From: JBJXHB01 sp046160725
GTDB lineage: Bacteria; Pseudomonadota; Gammaproteobacteria; Burkholderiales; Burkholderiaceae_C
Assembly (NCBI GenBank): GCA_046160725.1
Contig: JBJXHB010000399.1
Location: 1 to 5,052 of the forward strand
Direction: 5' to 3'
Length of the DNA: 5,052 nt
The first letter of the stretch is position 1; every line of letters starts with the position of its first letter. A model generated the notes under the pieces. It was given only the letters and a program-made list of their open reading frames with translations. It did not search any database and had not been told where the DNA came from. The position numbers and the translations under genes were made by a program. This document shows positions 1-5,052 of this stretch, piece after piece.

Positions 1-317
1 CGATCGAGTCCGGCAACCACTTGCTGCTGGCCTCCGAACCCGGCTGGCAGCGCTGGCTGGAGGCGGTCGACGCCTTTCTGCCGCGCGGCGGCTCGGGCCC
101 CAGCGCCGCAGCCACCTTCGCCATGCTCAGCCCGCGCCAGCGCCAGATGCTGGAGCTGATCGCCATGGGCCGCGACAACGCACAGATCGCGGCGGTGCTG
201 GCGTTGTCGGAGAAGACGGTGCGCAACCAGGTGTCGGCGATCTTCGACCGCCTGGGCGTGGAGAACCGATCGCAGGCCATCGTGGTCGCGCGCGAGGCCG
301 GGCTGGGCGGGCGCTGA
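1..317 (+). CDS. LuxR-type transcriptional regulator with alpha/beta-hydrolase-like N-terminal part (3' end only)
   Basis: The 5' end lies outside the window. The frame is open from base 3 and ends at TGA 315-317, giving 104 visible residues. Residues about 42-98 form a LuxR/GerE helix-turn-helix: LSPRQRQMLELIAMG, then the recognition region with SEKTVRNQVSAIFDRLGV and the closing NRSQAIVVAREAGL. This DNA-binding domain is certain. Residues 1-26 read IESGNHLLLASEPGW followed by WLEAVDAFL. This matches what I remember of the C-terminal end of alpha/beta-hydrolase domains fused to LuxR HTHs, where the His of the N-H pair is the catalytic His. A Pro/Gly/Ala-rich linker (27-41) separates the two parts. 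The protein is therefore probably a one-component regulator with a hydrolase-fold sensor, not a phospho-receiver response regulator. The ligand is unknown. It lies 35 bases upstream of a methyltransferase gene and may be co-transcribed with it. A TTG at 21 is not the true start, because the homologous sequence continues upstream of it. Confidence 0.88.
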   Translation, partial: IESGNHLLLASEPGWQRWLEAVDAFLPRGGSGPSAAATFAMLSPRQRQMLELIAMGRDNAQIAAVLALSEKTVRNQVSAIFDRLGVENRSQAIVVAREAGLGGR

Positions 318-352
318 GCCCGCGATCAACCACTGAATCGAGAGGTCAGACC

Positions 353-1405
353 ATGGACAAGCAGCGCGCCAATGCCTTCATGAGCCGCCTGGTCGGCGAC
401 GTGGCCACGACACTGGCGGCCACGCTGCTGCTGGTGGGCGACCGGCTGCAGTTGTTCCGCGCGATGGCCGATGCCGGGCCGCTGAGCCCGGCCGGGCTGG
501 CCGAGCGCGCCGGCATCGCAGAACGCTATGCCGAGGAGTGGCTCGCGGTGATGGCCGGGGCCGGCTATGTGGATCTCGATCCCGCCACCGGCGCCTTCAC
601 CTTGCCACCGGAGCATGCGCAGTTCCTGATCGATCCGAACTCCGAGTACTACCTGGCGGGGCTGTTCCGTGGCCTGCCCACGATGGCCGCCGCGCTGCCG
701 GCATTGACCGAAGCATTCAAGTCCGGCGGCGGACTGCCCTTCGAGGCATACGGCGCCGAGCTGCCCGAGGCCCTGGCGGCCATGAACCGATCGGTCTACA
801 ACAACCGACTGGCGCGCGACTGGCTGCCCAAGGTGCCCGGGCTGGTCGAGCGCCTGGCCGCAGGCGGCCGCGCACTGGACATCGGCTGCGGCGCCGGCGT
901 GGTGCCGATCGCGATCCAGCGCGCCTTCCCGCAGGCCCAGGTGATGGGGATCGATACCGACCGCCGATCGATCGAACTGGCACGCGCGGCCGCGCAGGCA
1001 GCGACGCTCACGGTGCAGCTCGAGACGATGGGCGTCGAAGACATCCCGACCGAGCCGGGCTGGGACTTCATCTCCACGTTTGACGTGATCCACGACCTGC
1101 CCGACCCGCCGGCCGCGCTGCGCCGCATCCGCCAGGCACTGGCGCCGGGAGGCACGTACCTGATGGTCGAGCCCAAGGTCAGCGACCAGCTGCACGAGAA
1201 CCTGGCCAACCCGTTCGCGCGCATGCTCTACGGCATCTCCTGCCTGCATTGCGTGCCGCAGAGCCTGGCGCTGGGCGGCCCGGGCCTGGGCGCCTGCTGG
1301 GGCGAGCGGCGGGCACGCGCACTCGCACAAGAGGCCGGTTTCGGTGCCTTCGACCGGCTGGACATCCGAAGCCCGGCGTTGGCTTTCTACGCGTTGCAAA
1401 CCTGA
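353..1405 (+). CDS. Class I SAM-dependent methyltransferase with N-terminal winged helix
   Basis: The protein has 350 residues. Residues about 10-90 form a winged-helix-like domain (LFRAMADAGPLSPAGLAERAG, then the wing GYVDLDPATGAFTLPPE), as in O-methyltransferase-like enzymes that use this part for dimerisation and substrate binding. The Rossmann core follows: motif I DIGCGAG at 176-182, the acidic end of strand 2 in GIDTD (D201, likely ribose-binding), FDVIHDLPDP at 243-252, and LAPGGTYLMVEP at 263-274. The C-terminal part, with CLHC (297-300), LGACWGE (312-318) and EAGF (327-330), fits the Rv2258c-like group of methyltransferases as I recall it. The enzyme should transfer a methyl group from SAM to a small molecule in the cytoplasm; the substrate cannot be read from sequence. 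The start at ATG 353 is supported by GAGAGG at 340-345, seven bases upstream. Its stop is seven bases before the next methyltransferase gene, so the two are probably one operon. Length and motifs look intact. Confidence 0.92.
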   Translation: MDKQRANAFMSRLVGDVATTLAATLLLVGDRLQLFRAMADAGPLSPAGLAERAGIAERYAEEWLAVMAGAGYVDLDPATGAFTLPPEHAQFLIDPNSEYYLAGLFRGLPTMAAALPALTEAFKSGGGLPFEAYGAELPEALAAMNRSVYNNRLARDWLPKVPGLVERLAAGGRALDIGCGAGVVPIAIQRAFPQAQVMGIDTDRRSIELARAAAQAATLTVQLETMGVEDIPTEPGWDFISTFDVIHDLPDPPAALRRIRQALAPGGTYLMVEPKVSDQLHENLANPFARMLYGISCLHCVPQSLALGGPGLGACWGERRARALAQEAGFGAFDRLDIRSPALAFYALQT

Positions 1406-1412
1406 TGACGGC

Positions 1413-2897
1413 ATGAGTCCAGACCCCAGCCTCGACCACCCTCACCTGGCCCGGCGGCTGCGCGCCCGCCTGGCAGAGCTGAACTACAGCGCCGAGGCCA
1501 TTGCCGAGGCACTGGGCACCACCGAGGAGACCGCCAACCGCCAGGCCGGGCGTCAGGTGCATGCACGTTTGCTGGAGCCGCTGGGCGCATTTGGCACCCT
1601 GGTGCGCCTGTTCGCCCTTTCGCATCCGGTTCCGACGGACCAGGCCGCCGCCGCCCTGGCACCACTGGGCGTGGACGACCTGCTGCTGCTGGGCCTGGCC
1701 GCCGCGGGCGACGATGGCCTGCTGCAACCGCTGCTGCGCCTGATGCCGCACGAGCACCTGGTGCTGGCCTGCGACTTGCCGCTGCAGCCGGGCGTGCCGC
1801 CCGCCGCCGACCATGTGCCGGCGGTGCAAAACCCATCGGTCGCTCTGGCACAGCTCACCGTGCGCCGGCCCGGCAGCCTGCTCGACCTGGGCACTGGCCT
1901 GGGCGTGCTGGCCCTGCTGGGGGCGACCCACGCCGACCGGGTGCTGGCCACCGACCTTAATCCGCATGCGGTGCGACTGGCGGCCTTCAGCGCGCAGCTC
2001 AACGACCTGGCCGTGGTGGAGTGTCGCCAGGGCAGCTGGTTCGAGCCGCTGGCCGGCGAGCGCTTCGACACCATCGTCTGCAACCCGCCCTACGTGATCT
2101 CGCCGGTCAGCGAGTTCATCTACCGCGACAGCGGCCTGAGCGGCCACAGCGTCAGCGAGCAGATCGTGCGCGAGCTGCCCGCCCACCTGGCCGACGACGG
2201 GATGGCATCGGTGCAGATCAGCTGGATCGCCGACCCGGACGGCGACCTCTCGGCACCGGTGCGCGACTGGCTGCGCGACAGCGGCTGCGACGCCATCTTG
2301 CTGCACCATGCCACCGACACGCCGCTGCAGGCCGCCGTGCGCTGGAACCCGCCCGACCCCACCGACCCGGCCCGCCAGCAGCAGCGCATCGACCAGTGGC
2401 TGGACTACTACGCCGGCCTGGGCATCCGTGGCATTGCCTACGGCGCGCTGGTGCTGCGCCGCCGCGCCGGCGCCCACGGGCTGCAGACGCATGCCCTGCC
2501 GCCTCAACGCCTGGTACAGGCCAGCGACCACCTGCTGCGCCTGTTCGCCGCGCAGGACCTGCTGGCCGGGGCCGACGATGACGCGTTGCTGGCACGCCGG
2601 CTGCGCGTGGCGCCCGGGGTGGTGGTCGAGCAGCAGTTGCGCTTCCACCCCGACGACGGCCGGCCACGCATCCGGCAGATGACCCTGCGCATCGAGGACG
2701 GCATCGGCTTCGAGGCCGGGCTGGACCCGGAGGTGATGTTCCTGCTGACCCAGCTCGGCAGCGCACCGTCACTGCGCGCCGCCTTTGCCCAGGCCGCGGC
2801 GCGCGGTGGCGTGGCCGATGCCGACGCCTATGCGCGCGCCGGCCTGCCGATGCTGCGGCGGATGGTGGCGCTCGGCTTCCTGGCCGCGGCGGACTGA
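1413..2897 (+). CDS. NPPY-type SAM methyltransferase with N- and C-terminal accessory domains
   Basis: The protein has 494 residues from ATG 1413. Residues about 8-150 form an all-helical N-terminal domain (ARRLRARLAELNYSAEAIAEALG, then LVRLFALSHPVP). The catalytic core follows: motif I DLGTGLG at 158-164, acidic D181 in ATDLNP, and CNPPYV around 223-228. NPPY is the hallmark of enzymes that methylate a planar nitrogen in RNA, DNA or a glutamine side chain (PrmC, RsmC and relatives). YRDSGLSGHSVSEQIVRELP (237-256) is a further conserved-looking block. Residues about 365-490 form a winged-helix-like C-terminal domain. This three-part arrangement resembles a methyltransferase-small (MTS) family flanked by domains of unknown function that I remember mainly from Actinobacteria; that assignment is from memory. 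The substrate is unknown. An in-frame start at 1344 would overlap the upstream gene by 62 bases with non-conserved-looking sequence, so 1413 is preferred. No good Shine-Dalgarno precedes it, so translation may be coupled to the upstream stop at 1405. Confidence 0.88.
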   Translation: MSPDPSLDHPHLARRLRARLAELNYSAEAIAEALGTTEETANRQAGRQVHARLLEPLGAFGTLVRLFALSHPVPTDQAAAALAPLGVDDLLLLGLAAAGDDGLLQPLLRLMPHEHLVLACDLPLQPGVPPAADHVPAVQNPSVALAQLTVRRPGSLLDLGTGLGVLALLGATHADRVLATDLNPHAVRLAAFSAQLNDLAVVECRQGSWFEPLAGERFDTIVCNPPYVISPVSEFIYRDSGLSGHSVSEQIVRELPAHLADDGMASVQISWIADPDGDLSAPVRDWLRDSGCDAILLHHATDTPLQAAVRWNPPDPTDPARQQQRIDQWLDYYAGLGIRGIAYGALVLRRRAGAHGLQTHALPPQRLVQASDHLLRLFAAQDLLAGADDDALLARRLRVAPGVVVEQQLRFHPDDGRPRIRQMTLRIEDGIGFEAGLDPEVMFLLTQLGSAPSLRAAFAQAAARGGVADADAYARAGLPMLRRMVALGFLAAAD

Positions 2898-2902
2898 CCC
2901 GG

Positions 2903-2918
2903 GGCGCCCCGCGGCGCC
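2903..2918 (+). terminator. GC hairpin just after the second methyltransferase, possible weak terminator
   Basis: Six bases after the stop at 2897, GGCGCC (2903-2908) can pair with GGCGCC (2913-2918) across a four-base loop CCGC. No T-run follows (GTCGCTTC), so this is not a classical intrinsic terminator. In a genome this rich in GC such a hairpin can arise by chance. Its position at the end of the presumed methyltransferase unit is the only support for a termination role. Confidence 0.25.
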
Positions 2919-2985
2919 GTCGCTTCATCGCCCATTGCGGCATCCCGGCACACACGGGGCGCCGGTCATCGCATCCGGCTGGGCG

Positions 2986-3011
2986 GCCATGCCGGCAGCC
3001 GGCACCATGGC
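2986..3011 (+). other. Imperfect inverted repeat in the leader of the small membrane ORF
   Basis: The right and left arms pair as GCCAT with ATGGC (2986-2990 with 3007-3011) and GCCGG with CCGGC (2991-2995 with 2999-3003). A three-base ACC bulge (3004-3006) and a CAG loop interrupt them, giving ten base pairs in total. It ends 33 bases before the start codon at 3045. It could be a leader-RNA hairpin or part of a terminator, but it has no T-tract and may be a by-product of base composition. Confidence 0.25.
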
Positions 3012-3044
3012 GGCCATCGCTTCACCCCGCCGCCGGAGCCCGCC

Positions 3045-3251
3045 ATGAACCCGCTGTACCGACTGACCAACCGCGCCCTGCTGGTGGATGCGGTGCTGGC
3101 GCTGCTGTTGGTGGCCGTGCCGGCCGGGGCCGTGGTGCTGCTGCCCTATGCGCAGCAGGTGACACCACCGATGGCATCGCAGGCCACTGGCGCCACGGCC
3201 GTCGCGGCGGCACACTCGGGCCATGACCCGCAAGTCCCTGCCGGCAGCTGA
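3045..3251 (+). CDS. Small single-pass membrane or secreted protein, 68 residues, unknown function
   Basis: ATG 3045 is preceded by GGAG at 3035-3038, six bases upstream. The product begins MNPLYRLTNRALLVD with two positive charges, followed by a hydrophobic stretch at about 11-34 (ALLVDAVLALLLVAVPAGAVVLL). That fits a signal anchor or an uncleaved signal peptide. The remaining ~34 residues are low-complexity, Ala/Thr/Gln/Pro-rich, with HSGHD near the end (57-61). No known domain is recognisable. The last 29 bases (3223-3251) overlap the start of the HEAT/TPR gene in a different frame, which suggests translational coupling. In favour of a real gene are the ribosome binding site, the clear membrane segment and its placement in an otherwise uncoded gap. 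Against it are the short length and the overlap. Function is unknown. Confidence 0.6.
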   Translation: MNPLYRLTNRALLVDAVLALLLVAVPAGAVVLLPYAQQVTPPMASQATGATAVAAAHSGHDPQVPAGS

Positions 3252-3987
3252 GCCTGCCACCCGTCACCGCATCCTTTGGGACGACCAACGGCGCTCCCGG
3301 CACGGCGACAGCACCGCCCACCGCGGCGTCACCGCGGTCGCGCTCGGCGTCGTGCTCGCCATGGCCCTGGGCCTGGCTGGACCGCCCGCTGCGGCCCAGA
3401 CCACCGCGCCCGTCAGCCGCACCCAGGCGCTGCAGGGGCTGACCCACCCCGACCCCACCCGCCGCCTCGCCGCCGTACAGCGGCTGGGCGCCGTGGGCAC
3501 CATGGCTGACAACGAGCGCCTGGCGCGCAGCCTGCGCGATGCCGACGAGTCCGTGCGCGAGGCCGCCGAGGCCGCGTTGTGGTCAATGTGGATGCGCTCG
3601 GGCGACAAGGGCGTGGACCAGCTTGCCGAACGCGCCACCGCGCTGATGCAGGCCGGCGACCTGGCGCCGGCGCTGGCGCTGTTCAGCGAGGTCATCCGGC
3701 TGCGGCCGGCCTTTGCCGAGGGTTGGAACAAGCGCGCCACCGTGTTGTACCTGCTGGGCCGGGACGAGGAGTCGCTGCGCGACTGCGACGAGGTGCTGCG
3801 GCGCAACCCGCTGCACTTCGGCGCGCTGGGCGGCATGGCGCAGATCCACTTCCGCCAGGGCGACGCGGTACGGGCGCTGGCCGCCTACGAGCGTGCGCTC
3901 GACGTCAACCCCAACCTGGATGGCGGGCGCGAATTCCGCGAGCTGCTGGACAAGCTGGCCCGGGCGCAGCGCGCCGGGCGCACCTGA
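3223..3987 (+). CDS. Exported HEAT/TPR repeat protein
   Basis: The protein has 254 residues from ATG 3223. Residues about 36-58 form a hydrophobic segment ending in Ala-rich GPPAAAQT, consistent with a signal peptide cleaved near A58-Q59, so the mature protein is probably periplasmic. Residues about 67-121 look like HEAT-type helical repeats (LTHPDPTRRLAAVQRLGAVG, then SLRDADESVREAAEAALWSM). From about 132 to 232 come three TPR units: ERATALMQAGDLAPALALFSEVIRLRP, then AEGWNKRATVLYLLGRDEESLRDCDEVLRRNP, then ALGGMAQIHFRQGDAVRALAAYERALDVNP. Such repeats act as protein-protein scaffolds; no catalytic residues are seen. The start is uncertain. No good ribosome binding site precedes 3223, and the N-region before the hydrophobic core is long (35 residues). 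The only later in-frame starts (GTG 3352, ATG 3361) would remove the positively charged N-region. Overlap with the small ORF suggests coupled translation. A specific partner cannot be named. Confidence 0.85.
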   Translation: MTRKSLPAAEPATRHRILWDDQRRSRHGDSTAHRGVTAVALGVVLAMALGLAGPPAAAQTTAPVSRTQALQGLTHPDPTRRLAAVQRLGAVGTMADNERLARSLRDADESVREAAEAALWSMWMRSGDKGVDQLAERATALMQAGDLAPALALFSEVIRLRPAFAEGWNKRATVLYLLGRDEESLRDCDEVLRRNPLHFGALGGMAQIHFRQGDAVRALAAYERALDVNPNLDGGREFRELLDKLARAQRAGRT

Positions 3988-3996
3988 GGTCGCGTC

Positions 3997-4011
3997 CGGA
4001 CCTTCAGTCCG
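3997..4011 (+). terminator. Short hairpin after the HEAT/TPR gene, possible weak terminator
   Basis: CGGAC (3997-4001), loop CTTCA, GTCCG (4007-4011) form a five-base-pair stem ten bases after the stop at 3987. The bases that follow are TTGACCTTGG, with few T residues, so it lacks the usual T-run. Position is suggestive but the structure is weak. Confidence 0.3.
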
Positions 4012-4060
4012 TTGACCTTGGCCGCGGGGCAGAAGTGGGCCCTGCGCTGACTTGCTGCTG

Positions 4061-4084
4061 TCCGCGAACGGTTCGCCTCCTACA
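4061..4084 (-). repeat. REP-like palindrome, copy 1 (degenerate)
   Basis: Read on the minus strand this stretch begins TGTAGGAGGCGAAC and continues through the palindromic partner GTTCGC. The perfect arms GCGAAC (4064-4069) and GTTCGC (4071-4076) surround a single G. The form, a TGTAGGAG-like lead followed by a GCGA-type palindrome, resembles REP elements I know from Pseudomonas and Xanthomonadales intergenic regions. The match is from memory and imperfect, and only one such copy is this clear in the window. Confidence 0.4.
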
Positions 4085-4118
4085 TGCGCGCGGCAAGCCC
4101 AAGGCCGGCGCAGCCGCC

Positions 4119-4139
4119 TGTCGAAAGCATGCTCGCTAC
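4119..4139 (-). repeat. REP-like palindrome, copy 2 (more degenerate)
   Basis: On the minus strand this reads GTAGCGAGCATGCTTTCGAC, built on the perfect 8-base palindrome AGCATGCT (4126-4133). It shares the GTAG lead and GCGA palindrome style of the first copy and lies about 35 bases from it in the same orientation. It is too degenerate to be certain; a chance palindrome is possible. Confidence 0.3.
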
Positions 4140-4249
4140 GGCAGCACGGGATTGGTCGGTGGGTGACGCAGATCAGCGGCCACACGTCAACGACCGAGTT
4201 GATCGGCACTGAGCCGGCCCACTGCGCCGACACAATGCACGCGCACATC

Positions 4250-4255
4250 GAGGAG
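4250..4255 (+). promoter_or_regulatory. Ribosome binding site that fixes the fhs start
   Basis: GAGGAG lies nine bases upstream of ATG 4265. An alternative in-frame ATG at 4235 would add ten residues (MHAHIEETPR) not expected in the family and would place this site inside the coding region. This supports 4265 as the true start. Confidence 0.75.
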
Positions 4256-4264
4256 ACGCCGCGC

Positions 4265-5052
4265 ATGCTGTCCGACATCGAGATCGCCCAGGCGGCCAAG
4301 CCGCTGCCCATCGGCGTGATCGCCGCGCGGATGGGCATACCGGACGAGGCGCTGGTGCCGTACGGCCGTGACAAGGCCAAGGTGTCGCTGGACTACCTGC
4401 GCTCACTGGAAGACCGCCCCGACGGCAAGCTGATCCTGGTGACCGCGGTCAGCCCCACGCCGGCCGGCGAAGGCAAGACCACCACCACCGTCGGCCTGGG
4501 CGACGCGCTGCGGCGCATCGGCCGCAAGCCGGTGGTCTGCCTGCGCGAGCCGTCTCTTGGTCCGGTGTTCGGCATGAAGGGCGGCGCGGCCGGCGGCGGC
4601 CATGCGCAGGTGGTTCCGATGGAGGACATCAACCTGCACTTCACCGGGGACTTCAGCGCGATCGCTCTGGCCCACAACCTGCTGGCGGCGATGATCGACA
4701 ACCACATCCACCACGGCAACGAGCTCGGCTTCGACCTGCGGCGCATCGCCTGGCGGCGGGTGATGGACATGAACGATCGCGCGCTGCGCGACATCACCGT
4801 CTCGCTGGGCGGCCCGGCCAACGGCTATCCGCGCGAGGACGGCTTCGACATCGTCGTCGCTTCCGAGGTGATGGCCATCTTCTGCCTGGCCGGGTCGCTG
4901 AAGGACCTGAAGGAGCGGCTGGGCAACATCGTGTGTGGCGCCACGCGCGAGCAGCAGCCCATCCTCGCGCGCCAGCTCGGCTGTCACGGCGCGATGGCCG
5001 CGCGGCGGAAGGACGCGCTGGCGCCGAACCTGGTGCAGACGCGGGAGCACCC
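4265..5052 (+). CDS. fhs: Formate-tetrahydrofolate ligase (5' half)
   Basis: The gene runs off the window; 262 complete codons of a protein usually near 555 residues are visible. It catalyses ATP-dependent ligation of formate to tetrahydrofolate, giving 10-formyl-tetrahydrofolate for one-carbon metabolism in the cytoplasm. The N-terminus MLSDIEIAQAAKP with VPYGRDKAKV is typical of the family. The nucleotide-binding loop PTPAGEGKTTTT is at 64-75. REPSLGPVFGMKGGAAGGG spans 94-112, DINLHFTGDF 121-130, LLAAMIDNHIHHGN 139-152, RVMDMNDRALR 165-175, and REDGFDIVVASEVMAI 190-205. All are hallmark Fhs blocks, so identity is near certain. The last visible part departs from the family: AARRKDAL (245-252) and QTREH (258-262), where I recall LLKDA and QTLE. 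The spacer and strong ribosome binding site suggest a transcription unit of its own. No folD or other folate gene is visible nearby, but the downstream side is cut off. Confidence 0.96.
   Translation, partial: MLSDIEIAQAAKPLPIGVIAARMGIPDEALVPYGRDKAKVSLDYLRSLEDRPDGKLILVTAVSPTPAGEGKTTTTVGLGDALRRIGRKPVVCLREPSLGPVFGMKGGAAGGGHAQVVPMEDINLHFTGDFSAIALAHNLLAAMIDNHIHHGNELGFDLRRIAWRRVMDMNDRALRDITVSLGGPANGYPREDGFDIVVASEVMAIFCLAGSLKDLKERLGNIVCGATREQQPILARQLGCHGAMAARRKDALAPNLVQTREH

Larger units (their letters stand above)
3988..4264. other. Intergenic spacer upstream of fhs
   Basis: These 277 bases carry no convincing ORF. The codon-like reading frames in them are continuations of shadows of the flanking genes. 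The spacer contains a weak hairpin after the HEAT/TPR gene, two REP-like palindromes, and at its right edge the ribosome binding site of fhs. A small inverted repeat TCAAC/GTTGA lies at 4187-4202. I could not find a -35/-10 pair with normal spacing, although the fhs promoter is expected here. Confidence 0.6.

Noticed and set aside
344..352. Small palindrome GGTC-A-GACC just before the first methyltransferase start
   Set aside because: It is only four bases per arm, overlaps the ribosome binding region and is too short to be credible as an operator.
1344..1412. Upstream start for the second methyltransferase
   Set aside because: It would overlap the preceding gene by 62 bases and add 23 residues that look like a frame-shifted reading of that gene (rich in Ser, Arg and Trp).
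326..1414. A 362-codon minus-strand ORF across the first methyltransferase
   Set aside because: Its translation is low-complexity, rich in Arg, Gln, Gly and His with no domain. The opposite strand has a complete methyltransferase. Long antisense frames are common in GC-rich genes.
1179..2648. A 489-codon minus-strand ORF across the second methyltransferase
   Set aside because: The product has the Gln/Val/Gly/Arg-rich composition of an antisense shadow and no recognisable motif, while the + strand frame carries motif I and NPPY.
4199..4236. Possible fhs promoter: TTGATC (4199-4204) and CACAAT (4231-4236)
   Set aside because: The spacer is 26 bases, far from the usual 17, and no better pair was found.
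4235..4264. In-frame ATG at 4235 as the fhs start
   Set aside because: The strong GAGGAG site at 4250-4255 lies at normal spacing from ATG 4265, and MLSDIEIAQAA matches the usual family N-terminus.

Overview
The window is a GC-rich bacterial segment with every supported gene on the + strand. The high GC, the G/C-biased third codon positions and the gene types suggest a proteobacterium. Two degenerate palindromes upstream of the last gene resemble REP elements of Pseudomonas and Xanthomonadales, which leans weakly towards a gammaproteobacterium. The sequence alone does not settle the taxon.

Layout: (1) Positions 1-317 hold the 3' end of a LuxR-type regulator whose visible N-terminal side looks like the C-terminal end of an alpha/beta-hydrolase domain. 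(2) Positions 353-1405 encode a SAM-dependent methyltransferase with an N-terminal winged helix, a small-molecule type. (3) Seven bases later, 1413-2897 encodes a second, unrelated SAM methyltransferase. It carries an NPPY catalytic motif between an N-terminal and a C-terminal accessory domain. (4) A 147-base spacer with two GC-rich hairpins follows. (5) Positions 3045-3251 encode a 68-residue single-pass membrane or secreted peptide that overlaps the next gene by 29 bases. (6) Positions 3223-3987 encode an exported HEAT/TPR repeat protein. (7) A 277-base spacer (3988-4264) contains the REP-like palindromes. (8) Positions 4265-5052 hold the 5' half of fhs (formate-tetrahydrofolate ligase), which runs off the window end.

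The regulator and the two methyltransferases are tightly spaced (35 and 7 bases) and may form one transcription unit in which the regulator controls a methylation step; this is inferred from spacing only. The small membrane peptide and the repeat protein look like a translationally coupled pair. fhs is a one-carbon metabolism gene set apart by its own spacer and ribosome binding site. I see no CRISPR array, tRNA, rRNA, transposase or phage gene. The least ordinary items are the hydrolase-LuxR fusion, the adjacent pair of dissimilar methyltransferases, the overlapping small ORF, and a cluster of Leu-to-Arg changes at the very end of fhs that may be sequence error.
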